64,000 nucleotides of DNA, from contig CM043958.1 of assembly GCA_014529385.2 (NCBI GenBank), forward strand, positions 84,209,025-84,273,024, written 5' to 3'. Position 1 is the first letter of the stretch. Every line of letters begins with the position of its first letter. Below the pieces are notes generated by a model. That model saw only the letters and a program-made list of their open reading frames with translations, was not told where the DNA came from and did not search any database. Below, piece by piece: positions 36,740 to 47,149 of the stretch. Position numbers and translations under genes: made by a program. The stretch comes from Adiantum capillus-veneris (lineage: Eukaryota; Streptophyta; Polypodiopsida; Polypodiales; Pteridaceae).

Positions 36740-36909
36740 GACTCCCGTCACCCCCTGCGCGAATTTGGTAAGTGGGAGGACTGTGCTCCCTTTGCAATTT
36801 CGCGTACGAAGTGTCACCGTATCTGTGTAATGCTCCATCACCCCGTGCGCGATCACCGTTAGTGTGAGGACATTGGTCCCTTTATGATTTCGCCTACGGG
36901 GTGTCACCG
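36740..36909. repeat. Two ~93-bp tandem units upstream of the H3-Ulp1 gene
   Basis: Units start TCACCCCSTGCGCGA and include GTGKGAGGAC, TCCCTTT, ATTTCGC and GTGTCACCG. Diverged relatives with GCAATGTGTKCCA phrases surround them from 36,620. They are GC-richer than the flanks and about 100-270 bp before the start codon, so a promoter role is possible. Confidence 0.65.
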
Positions 36910-37013
36910 CAATGTGTTCCACTATGTACGGAAATGTGTGCCACTAAATATACATCGTTTAATTTTTTTTACTAATGTTTGTTGTGTAACAATCATTCCT
37001 ATCCCTTTTGAAG

Positions 37014-39119
37014 ATGGCAAGGACCAAGAAGACTGCAAGGAAGGTTGATAAGCCGGTTGATAAGGCTCTATCCGAAGATGAAGAAGAAGCTCAGCCTAGC
37101 AAAGCTTTAGCTGGTACTTCAAAACCAAAGGAGAGCACATCTCAGAGGAAGGACCCTAAACCAAGTACACCTGACCCTCAACCAAGCAAAAGAAAGACTA
37201 CACATCAGAGGAAAGCTTTCAAGCCAGTGCAGCTTAAGCCTCTCCTTACAAAGAGAAAGTTCAAGCAGGGGGTCAAATGTCTAAGAGAGATAAGGAAGGC
37301 CATAAAGGCCATCAATCTTGCAATTCCCAAACTGCCCTTCCAAAGACTATGCAGACAAGTTGCAGAGGAGTACAAGATTGACATGAGGTGGACTAGAACT
37401 GCATTAGCATGTATCCAGGAGGCTTCTGAGGACTTTATGATTGAGCTTTTCCAAGATGCCTATATCTGTGCAGCTCATGCCCATAGGGTTACTTTGATGG
37501 ACAAAGACATGATCACCCTCAGGAGGCTGAGATACAGGTTTTCAAGAATGTTGGAGCCTGTCCCTATGCATGATATTAAGGCCTTTAATATTCTCAACAT
37601 TCTTCCATGGAGGAAGCCCAAGGAGCCTGAAGTAGGAGTAGTTGATATTACTGAAGAAGAGGAAAAGGAAAGGAAAAAGAGAGCAAAGGAAGACAAGGAA
37701 ATTGCAGAGAGAAAGGAGCTTGACCTGTTGGAACCTCAACTAGTGCCCCTCTTGAGGAGTGTCAATCCTACTGGTTTTGTTGTCGCTCTATTCAGTGAGG
37801 AGGATCCTAGGGAGGATTACAATTCACTTGACTCTGAGACCTTGGAAATTCTCAAGGACTGGACCAAGGAGATCAATTCTCCACTCCTTATCACATGCCT
37901 CAGGTTGTTTTTGTTTTCCTATGTATTTTTGTTTATAGCAAGAACTCTTTATATAACAATATCTTGTACCAGGTTAATGATGCATACATATGAGCCAGAC
38001 CTTCAAAAAAAGGTGGAATTTTTAGACCCTTCTATCTCCCACTTTCTCAGGACAGAGACAAATACTAGAGAGCTCACAAAGTGGTTGATTCATGTGGACT
38101 TGGAAATCTGTGAAATTTTCTTGATTCCTTATCATGAGAGGTAAGTTTCCTACCTACACCTTGTGAAGAGAATTTACTAATTCATGTTAGAAGGCTAACT
38201 GAGGCTTGTTTTTATAGCTCACATTGGAGTTTAATTGCAATTGATATTGTGAAAAGAAAATGCTACTTTGTCAATTCTCTTGCTGGAGTACATGGTCAAG
38301 CAAAATTGTAAGTATAGTAGCTGACACATTTTGTAAACCACAAGCAGAACCTCAAGCACATACTTTTAATAAAGAATTTTGGACAGTGTTGCTACAAGAT
38401 TTATAGAGACACTGGAGAATTGTCCACCCATGCCAAAGATGCTGACTGAAATCCAATTTTCAGTTGTGAAGGTTGGAATTATTTATGCTTTGTTCACTTC
38501 AATGGATTATCCTCAAATATTTTTTCCCATAAATACATGTAATGAATTGCAGGTTCCAATCCAGCCTGAAAGCTATTCATGTGGATGGAGGGTAGTGACA
38601 AATGCCAAGCTCCTCTTGGACTTCATATACTGCAATGACAATCAGAATATAGAAGTATAGCATATTTCATATTTGCTAGCTGTATTTTTTCTCATTTTAT
38701 TGTTCCTAAAACTTGCTTTCTATTGCTATAGTGAGAACCAAGTATAGTTGACAAGAGCAAAGATTATCAAGTATATGATTGAAGCAAATGGACGACTGCA
38801 AGAGGTATTTAAAGATGATGATGCTGAAGAGCTAGAAAAGGCAAAGGGGAAAGCAAAACTAGAAGAGGCAAAGGGGAAAGCAAAGCTAGAAAAGGCAAAG
38901 GGGAAAGCAAAGCTAGAAAAGGCAAAGGGAAGTGAAGAGGAAGAAGAGAGTGGTGAGCAGGAAAAGGCAAGTGAAGAGATGGATGATAAGAGAAAGAGGA
39001 AGCAGCCCTCAAGACCTCCTGCCAAAGAGCCCACAAGAAAATCTCCCAGGACAAAAGAGCCCACTGCAAAAGCACCAACCCCTAGGGACAGGAAAACTCC
39101 TGGCAGAAAACTATTCTAG
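37014..39119 (+). CDS. Histone H3-like / Ulp1 (C48) protease fusion with H1-like basic tail
   Basis: The start ATG 37,014 opens MARTKKTARK, nine of ten residues as in histone H3. After a Lys/Pro/Ser linker, residues ~76-175 form an H3 histone fold (LREIRK, IPKLPFQRL, CAAHAHRVTLMDKD), about half identical to canonical H3 by hand alignment, with no extra loop-1 residues. Then comes a Ulp1-type cysteine protease: SHW (His355), FVNSL (Asn372 where Asp is usual), PIQ (Gln415), SCGW (Cys421); spacings 17, 49 and 6 equal those I recall for yeast Ulp1. The C-terminus has 9-residue AKGKAKLEK repeats and SPR/TPR-like motifs. Exons 37,014-37,903, 37,973-38,140, 38,218-38,307, 38,387-38,654 (81-nt intron 38,472-38,552) and 38,748-39,119 join in phase. 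The last junction is least sure. No in-frame stop remains after splicing. Confidence 0.8.
38822..38938 (+). repeat. 27-bp coding minisatellite in the basic tail
   Basis: About four units of GGCAAAGGGGAAAGCAAARC encode AKGKAKLEK/E repeats in the last exon of the H3-Ulp1 gene. The repeats are almost identical in DNA, so expansion is recent. Confidence 0.95.
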
Positions 39120-39340
39120 CTTTTTGTAGCCCACTTGTATCAAGCTTCCCACTTGTATCCAATTGTCTATTCTAGAGCCCTTTGTATCAAGCTTTTTGTA
39201 TCAAGCTTGTATCAAGATTTTTGCAGCCCCCTTGTATCAAGCTTCCCACTTGTATCCAATTGTCTATTCTATAGCCCACTTGTATCCAATTGTCTATGTA
39301 ATTGCAAATATTTGAAATTGAATACATTTTGATCACCTTG
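39120..39340 (+). repeat. 3' tail repeats after the H3-Ulp1 gene
   Basis: CCACTTGTATCCAATTGTCT and TTTTTGTATCAAGCTT phrases recur three times or more. Similar TTTGTAGCC ... TTGTA phrases follow the stop of the gene ending at 50,922, hinting at shared 3' ends of the cargo genes. Confidence 0.6.
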
Positions 39341-39716
39341 TTTTAAGACTCTGTTACAAAATCAAATCATTGAAGTAAAATCATTGATGTTTGGAAAAGT
39401 TGCATTTCAATAACAAAATAAAGATCCTTTTAGATCTTTATTTCAATAAGATCCTTGCAGGTCATGTGATACAAAACAAGATCCTTGCAGGTCATGTGTT
39501 ACAAAATTGCCTTAAAGGATGTTCAAGGCACCAAATGTACAATGCCATCCAAGATGTCCTTGCACTGTAGCCTCTTTTCATTCCTTTTTGATACCTACAA
39601 AAACAGCCCAAGTTAAATAAAGAACCAATAAGAGAATAAGAGACTTTAGGGATAACAATTACCTTTCCACCATTTATTTGAAAGCAGAATGTTGTGGGCA
39701 GTTCAATTTCATCATT

Positions 39717-40825
39717 TTACAGGTCCAATCTCAATTGATGTAAGCTACACATGCCTCTTATCTTTACAATTGACAGATGCTCATTGTTTACCCATATATC
39801 AATGTCTTCTATTGGGCTGTCAATGAAGTCCTCCATGTCTTGATCAAGTGGAGTTAGCTGACCACCAACATAGTGCCATCTTCTGTAATAAAATGACATA
39901 ATGAAGTTTTGTGTCCCTATCATGTATTTGCAAGCAATGAGCCAGCTTGCACATTACAAGTGATTCCATTCACTGTTTTGGTGTTCCAACCCTCATCCAC
40001 AAATTCAAGTACATTTGCTGAGTCTAAAGTCTTCACTGAAAACATTGTTCTAGATTTTCTGACTTCAGCATTAGAGAAGAAGTCTACAAAAACTGTAATG
40101 GGCATGAATATAGAAATTCTACTCTGTTTGCTTGCTATGTTTGCTTTCAAACACTTTTGAATCTCACAAAACAGTTTGCACCTGTAGCCCTCACTTGTAT
40201 TTGAGCTAGGGAGTGACCATTCTCCACTTTTGAAATCAGGCAAGTCTAGCTTAGTTGTGGCTCCAAGTTCTCCAGTCCTTCTAGGTGGAACATAATAATG
40301 GTCAAAGAAGAATATTCCATTCTCTGCCAATGAACCCTTAGTCCTTCCCTTGTATATTTCTTCACCAATTGATCCATGACACACATCCAGAATATTTATA
40401 ACACATTCTACTGGCTGCCATTCCATAATGTTTGAAGGATACAAATCTGTACAACAAATAACCTTATACAACATGCATTACAAATAAGAATTTAAGTTAA
40501 GAGACTTACAGTTTGGTCTATGTAATGGCAAAGCAGAACTCTCTGAGTTAATATGCAGATCTTTATGCATGTACACATGCTGCACCAGCACCTCTTTGAT
40601 TGATTTTTTGTTGTTGCCAAAGCTGAAATCTTTAACAATGCCCTTCCATCCTGCCAAGAAAGAGTTTTTGGTGGAAGACTTTATTCTCTTGTTCTGTTGC
40701 ATCAGTATCCACGTTCCTTTGTGTATAGTTATTGGAATCCATTCTCCATTTTGATCAGTCGTGTTGTAAGTGACAATGGCTTCAATGGAAGTTCTTGGTC
40801 GTTTTGATCGTGATGAAGATTCCAT
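39717..40825 (-). CDS. BAH-like domain protein, convergent to the H3-Ulp1 gene
   Basis: The start ATG 40,825 opens a Ser/Arg-rich N-terminus. Exon 1 ends at a GTAAGT donor (40,509) and joins in phase to exon 2 at 40,446 (TGTTGTACAG acceptor), giving the run LHRPNYLYPSNIMEWQPVEC. Together with GTWILMQ, a KDFSFG strand and the later FFFDHYYVPPRR, this follows the strand order of plant BAH modules (EBS/SHL, CMT type), which read histone methylation. A third exon near 39,717-39,890 is likely but its junction phase is unresolved. BAH assignment is by motif pattern only. The 3' end faces the H3-Ulp1 gene, a suggestive pairing of histone and histone-reader-like genes. Confidence 0.4.
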
Positions 40826-41223
40826 GGTGAAAAAAGAAATGAGCAGAGAAGTTTAGTCTGAGTTCAAGAGAAGAATAAGCAGAATGTGCAAAAAACGGTT
40901 CAAATCTGGAAAAGATCATGAGATAGAATCCAAACGTTGTTTTATGATGACGACGTGCAAAATGAAAACAATATAATATGAGAAGTACGTCTTTCTAAAA
41001 GCGACAGCTATTGAATGCCTTTGCACTTTTACTTGTTTACATTGCTATTTACCAGCTCAAAGTTGCGGTAAAGATAGAATATTTGCTTTTTTTGTGAGTT
41101 TTCAAAAATAGAGGTTCCGTAACGGAAGCTCTTCAACCATTGGTTGAGACCACTCTCTCTCTACACGCTAAAAGGCACAAAAATGACCTCAAAATTCCCC
41201 TAATGCCTCGAGCCTCCATCTGA

Positions 41224-41570
41224 GCTCTGATATCAGTTGAAGGAGTACGAGCGGAAGTGCGACGCGAGAGAGAGTGCAAGAAGAAGAGCACAACAATATG
41301 GTGAACTCGCTCTACTGTAATGTATAGAGCATAGTGAGTTCTTATTAGGTTTTTACAAAAGAATATGTGTACATACCTGGCGGCCCGCCCACTTACCTGG
41401 GCGACCACATTGGGCTTTATACCCCAACACTGCCTCCTCACCTGCTTCTGCCCCAGCCACTAATTTGCACCCCACTTCCTCCGCCTCAGCATTAGCAACG
41501 TTGCTCATGTATGCCACCAGCATAAGCATCACTATCACCTGCAGGATGCACATTTATACCTTACACTTGA
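41224..41570 (-). mobile_element. Remnant of a minus-strand LTR with tRNA-Met-type primer site
   Basis: GCTCTGATATCA (41,224-41,235) is the complement of a one-base variant of TGGTATCAGAGC. Sequence to its right begins TTGAAGGAGTACGAG, as a minus-strand LTR edge should, and ends near CCTTACA at about 41,568. The left side resembles a retroelement leader. No coding part is present. Confidence 0.4.
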
Positions 41571-41642
41571 TGTTACTGTCGAGTTCTCTCTCTCTCTCTC
41601 TCTAAAAAAAAAATGTCTGAAAGAGCGTGCGTCGGCTCGCGC

Positions 41643-42099
<457 letters not shown>

Positions 42100-42160
42100 C
42101 GCTAGCTGGGCTCACCGGCAGTGCTCCCCTACCAATAGGTTGCCCCTCCTTCTGCTCCAT

Positions 42161-42381
42161 CTCTATGCCCCCTCCTCGTAGGCTTTTGCACCAGGACCTG
42201 AGAGCATGCAACACAAAGCATTTAACTGCACTCCCAAAACGGCAACTCATGCTGCACTTGGAAAAATGGCGTCCGAGAATTTTTGTTGATTCTCCTCCAT
42301 TTTTTCCCCCAAAAATCGTATCACCTACTCGTTCATCTCTGTGCCGGCTCTCTAAAAAGAAACTGTCTGAAAGAGCGCGCG

Positions 42382-42445
<64 letters not shown>

Positions 42446-42639
42446 TCTCTATCCCCCCTCCTCGTAGGCTTTTGCACCAGGACTTGAGAGCATGCAACAC
42501 AAAGCATTGAACTGCACTCCCAAAACGGCAACTCATGCTGCACTTGGAAAAATGGCGTCCGAGAATTTTTGTTGATTCTCCTCCATTTTTTCCCCCAAAA
42601 ATCGTATCACCTACTTGTTCATCTCTGCGCCGGCTCTCT

Positions 42640-42663
<24 letters not shown>
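42161..42663. repeat. ~220-bp duplication separated by a 64-bp poly-C run
   Basis: 42,161-42,379 and 42,443-42,663 repeat the same sequence (CCCTCCTCGTAGGCTTTTGC ... CTGTGCCGGCTCTCTAAAAA) with few differences. Between them is an uninterrupted C run at about 42,380-42,443. A related GTCTGAAAGAGCG end occurs at 41,614. Confidence 0.95.
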
Positions 42664-42904
<241 letters not shown>

Positions 42905-42929
42905 AGATTGAAGGAGGAACATGAGTCAA

Positions 42930-43186
42930 GGAAGGTTGAGCCAGCGGCACAGCAGGTGCACTTGCAACTTCCATCATGGCTGTTGCCCATCCTGGGCTTG
43001 CTCTTGTGGATGATCGCCTCAACACCAAGGGTACTGGACTTTCTCTTGGTGTGAGAAACCCCCTAATTGTATGGATTCTGCTCGGCATTGCAACTCTCAT
43101 CTGGGCACTCTTCTTCATATACGCATCCTCACGGAAGGAAGATAACGACTCTAGGCTCACGTTTGTTGTAAGAGCTGTGAATTGAG
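42930..43186 (+). pseudogene. psbW: Captured fragment of PsbW (photosystem II subunit W)
   Basis: From about 42,976 the frame reads the mature PsbW pattern: LALVDDRLNTKGTGLSLG, a hydrophobic span (PLIVWILLGIATLIWALFF), then an acidic end (YASSRKEDNDS). PsbW is a nuclear-encoded one-pass thylakoid protein stabilising photosystem II. The transit peptide is missing, replaced by a GA tract, and the end reads on into VVRAVN rather than the usual short acidic terminus. Not functional; host DNA carried inside the transposon. Confidence 0.75.
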
Positions 43187-43234
43187 CTTCTGTATTGTAT
43201 ATTGAATTCTGAAAAATATGTTAAAGTTGTCTCT

Positions 43235-43365
<131 letters not shown>

Positions 43366-43393
43366 CGATTCTGAGAAGTCCGCGGAGCTCGAA

Positions 43394-44408
43394 GATGGCT
43401 GCAGCACTGAAGGATTTATGCAGCAAAGCGGAGTTGGATGAGGTATTGCAACGGAAGGGCTCGACTGCTCTTTATTTCTGGGCTTCATGGTGTCCCACCT
43501 GTGCTTCGACAATCCCACCATCCATTTCTTCAGGGTTAAAGCAAAAGAGAAACCGGATGTCTCAGAGGCTTAAAATGTCTCCACTGTTCCGTTATTTGTC
43601 TTTTTCAAGAATGGAGTCTTGGTAAATAATTGGAGGGTGCGAACCCAGCTGAATTGGCTCAAAAGGTATCTGAGCTTATAGGCCGTGGAGGTGGTCAGAA
43701 GAAGACATCAGGAATAGAGGAAATTAGAGATGCAAGTAAGATGAATGGTTTTGCTATGTCTAGAATATCAAACCTTCCAATTTTGATGCCAAGATCTTTC
43801 GGAATCTCTACAACCTTGCAACTGAATCCACACTTTGGCTCATTGGGTAAGCCCCTTCATGAACAACATCACTGTCTTGGAGGCAACAAGACTCTTTAGC
43901 TTTTCCTGCAAAAACTCACCCTTTCCTGCCTCTGAGTCATTTGCAGAGAATGAGGCAGTCAGGCAAGGTCTCAAATCTTTCTCTAATTGGTACCCTCAGT
44001 TGTATATTGCTGGTGAATTCATTGGTGGCTGTGATATTGTCACACTGAGATGTATAAGAGCGGGGAACTGAAGGAATTACTGATGGAGAAAGGTGTGGTC
44101 CATAAAGAAAGTATTGAAAGTAGACTGAAGAGTTTGATAAATTCATTGCCCACTACGCTTTTCATGAAAGGTTCTCATGATCGCCGCGTTGTGGATTCAA
44201 CTCCAAGGTGGTAAGCATACTACAAGAGGAGGGTATATCTTTTGGTACCTTTGATATTCTTAGTGACAATGAAGTTCGAGAAGGTCTTAAGAAGTATGCT
44301 AATTGGCCGATTTATCCATAGCTCTATCACAATGGTGAACTAATAGGAGGGTGCGACATCATTCTGGAGCTAAAAGCAAGCGGTGAGCTGAAGGCAGAGC
44401 TCTCATAA
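43394..44408 (+). pseudogene. Captured GRXS17/PICOT-type monothiol glutaredoxin pseudogene, intronless
   Basis: It starts at ATG 43,394 with a thioredoxin-like domain containing FWASWCPTC. Shifted frames then give VFFKNG and NPAELAQKVSEL (about 43,600-43,680). Glutaredoxin-domain pieces follow: [32 protein letters not shown] (about 43,950-44,040), then [38 protein letters not shown], ending at TAA 44,406. Module order matches GRXS17, an iron-sulfur-related cytosolic/nuclear glutaredoxin. Several frameshifts and stops. Absence of introns suggests capture from a processed copy. Confidence 0.75.
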
Positions 44409-44620
44409 TTGGTAAAACCTTCATGAGTTTTGTGCAGAATTTACACATTAAAGTACCCAATGTATTATAGAATGCTTGTAGTTCAATGTGGCCTCTCAAG
44501 CATTTGAGTCGTCCGATATTGTCTTTATTTAGAAAGATTGATACTTGATGGTTGTGGATTTTTGTCATACTATTGAACTTTTAAGCCCATTTCAACTCGT
44601 GCAGGAAATTGGCACGCCCC

Positions 44621-44741
<121 letters not shown>

Positions 44742-45149
44742 AGTGAGGGTTTCTGTGTGTGCTGTTGCAGTCATCCCATCTCGTCAGCACTTTCCTCTCT
44801 TGCCGGAAAGCTGTGTAAGGTTGCCTCGCCATCACCTCTACCTCTCTCTTCCGGTCCATGTAGGTTCTTTTTGGTACAGGTTGTCCAGTGCTCTCGGCTG
44901 TATCATGCAGCCTTGTTGCTATAGTATGGGTATTGTATGTGCAGGTGCCAGCTTTGATCGCTCATTGTCTTCTTGCCATCGATCGTGACCATTCGTCTTC
45001 CCATCGATTGGAATCTTGCCCCTAGTCTAGTGTGTGACTCCTCTGCGTTTTGCATGAGTTGATGAATAGATGAGAAAGAAAGTGCCCACTGTCAAACTCA
45101 AAACCACTCTCGAGCCCTACCCCAAGCTCGAGCCAAGAGGTGGTTCTCA

Positions 45150-45385
45150 GATCCTTGATAGGGTCTCCTCCAGCCTCTCGCTCCCATCTTGCAAACCTCG
45201 ACGACCACGAGGCCTGATGCCCTCAAGAGAGTATGGGACTACATCAAGGCTCACAAGCTCCAGAGTAGTACTGAGAAATTGCAAATCTAATGTGATCCTC
45301 CCCTTAAGAAGGCATTTGGGCAAGATAATGTTAAGGTGTTAGAAGTGCTTAAATACTTAAGTCCCTACTTGTCAACACATTTTTA
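45150..45385 (+). pseudogene. Captured SWIB-domain fragment
   Basis: From about 45,200 one frame reads TRPDALKRVWDYIKAHKLQ, a TAA stop, then CDPPLKKAFGQDNVKVLEVL and KYLSPYL. This is the SWIB/MDM2 fold pattern of plant SWIB proteins, found in chromatin-remodelling subunits and small nuclear or plastid SWIB proteins. The N-terminal part (from about 45,080) is in another frame. Non-functional because of the internal stop. It adds another chromatin-related domain to the transposon's contents. Confidence 0.65.
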
Positions 45386-45759
45386 TGTCGATGCTATCGG
45401 GCTATTGGCCTCTCATCTCTCATGACCGATTTAACACAGAATATGGTGTCCACAAGAACTGGTTAATGTGACGTAGTTCCAAGGAGATGAAGTAGCATTG
45501 AAATCATGCAAGTGCAATTAGGAAGCGAGAGATAATTGGCCATCTGATATAGGGAAGAAGCAGGAGGCATGAGCACGAGCTTGCACTACTATGTTATGAT
45601 TCCTGCACCTTCCAATATTTCAGCTGACTACAAGTAGTAGTACTAGCACGAGCATACAACATTTGAAGAGCATAATAATTCATTGCTTATTAGATATGAT
45701 GCTCATCATTGCATTGCAAAATTGCAAAAAACTCTCTTCTAAAACATCTTCTCACAAAC

Positions 45760-46170
45760 AATTGGCCACAGAGCGTATGATAAGGCCTATGATAGAATTG
45801 AATGGGAGTTCATACTTCAAAGTCTATATGATATGGGTTTGGACATATTCTTTTTCACATTATTTTTGGGAATATGTCAGCTAGAATTCCAGTTAATGGT
45901 ACTCTTAAAAATGTTAGTCCATTGTATAAATCCATAAGACAAGTGTGACCACTTTCTCCTTTGCTCTATGATATCTCATTTGATAACTTGGATTGGCTTG
46001 GTAAAGATGTTATGCAGTAGGGCAAACTCACTGCCATAGACATACCTAACTCTATGAAGCAAATGTGCCTCCAAAAGTTTGTTGATCATACCAATGCAAT
46101 TGTGAGGAATGATGTACATGCAATGGAGAATTATAGGGCTTGTCTTATTGTCTTGTAAGTGGCTCGATTA
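45760..46170 (+). pseudogene. LINE (non-LTR) reverse transcriptase fragment
   Basis: The frame around 45,780-45,850 reads KAYDRIEWEFILQSLYDMG, the motif before the catalytic region of plant L1-type reverse transcriptases. About 250 bp later QKFVDHTNAIVRND stands where QxFADDT is usual, so a catalytic Asp is lost. Frames are broken between them. An old fragment inside the DNA transposon. Confidence 0.65.
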
Positions 46171-46532
46171 TTAAACATGCTAAAAGTCTGGTTTGATGGG
46201 GTTGTCTACTTTGTCTAAGCCAGTTTTCACCAGAAGACTTAAACTGCTACGTTGGGCGAAAAATGTTGCATGGTGACTAGTGTTTTAGGTCGAGCCATTA
46301 TCTAATAGTTTATAGTTTAGCTTCTTTTTTATGTGCCATAGCCATACGACAAGCTAGTCATCAGCCTTGATAGAGTCATGCTATAAATATTCACTTTCTA
46401 GCAAGACAATCCGAATGATTGGAAGATCCAGACCAATTAAAATTGTGAGTGGAGGTCTGAATACTAAAATAGTTAATAGGAGTTTTGATTATGATTTGAA
46501 AAGTAACGGTGTTCCAAGGATCCTCTATCCTC

Positions 46533-46535
<3 letters not shown>

Positions 46536-46628
<93 letters not shown>
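46536..46628. repeat. (GA)n tract
   Basis: About 93 bp of GA. Flanking 46,370-46,530 has no recognisable gene. Confidence 0.98.
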
Positions 46629-46631
<3 letters not shown>

Positions 46632-46842
46632 CCTATGAGGAAGTGTTCACCAAAACCTTTTGTAGGAACCAATGGAAAAAAGAACATTGAATATCTTAAC
46701 AAAAAAAATGATTTTCACCTAATTTCACACTAAAATCCTCCAAATTTAGCCAGTGAATACTCTTTTTGTTGTAATGCATCAAATATAACAAATAATAAAT
46801 ATTATGTTGATGATAAAATGTACTATATTGCATACAAACACT

Positions 46843-47076
46843 TGCTCGGGTTTGTCTTTGCTCGGAAAAACTCGCTCGGTGCGTGGTAAGACTCACCTAG
46901 GAAGGGAAAGAGCTCTACGCAGGAGTTGCCTATCAAAACAGGTTAGATGCATCATGCATGCATTTCTAAAATTGGTTTTATGTCTTGTAAAATTTCTGAA
47001 TTTTTTGCACATGCATGCTACAAAAAGAACTTCCGAGTTCCCCAAGGGTACACCTAAGATGCAAAATGTTCAGCAG
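46843..47076 (+). CDS. Candidate 5' exons of the coiled-coil/RING gene
   Basis: Two stretches ending in CAG|GTTAGATGCAT donors (46,940 and 47,077) flank an intron rich in TGCATGCAT. The second, AAAAGAACTTCCGAG... CAAGGGTACACCTAAG, resembles the exon at 35,198-35,235 (AAAAGGACCTTC ... CAAGGGTACACCTAGG). GCTCGG motifs cluster here (46,843-46,885) and, inverted, at 35,257-35,300. Two gene units of the transposon thus share a 5' module. Coding status is uncertain. Confidence 0.35.
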
Positions 47077-47149
47077 GTTAGATGCATGTATTTACCCCAT
47101 GGATTCAATTAAAGTGTTGCTTTATTAGGAAAAAGTATGTGCACACCAC

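Noticed and set aside
36621-36922. Short gene overlapping the 93-bp repeats
   Set aside because: Frames on both strands follow the tandem repeat and have no recognisable motif.
37014-37560. Centromeric histone H3 (CENH3)
   Set aside because: The loop-1 region has the length of ordinary H3 and the N-terminus is the canonical ARTK type; CENH3 typically has a longer loop 1 and an unrelated tail.
42380-42443. Poly-C run as a real biological feature of defined length
   Set aside because: A 64-bp homopolymer between two near-identical duplicates is a likely sequencing or assembly uncertainty; only its presence is reported.
42976-43186. A functional psbW gene
   Set aside because: No transit peptide, altered C-terminus and a GA tract directly upstream show a captured fragment.
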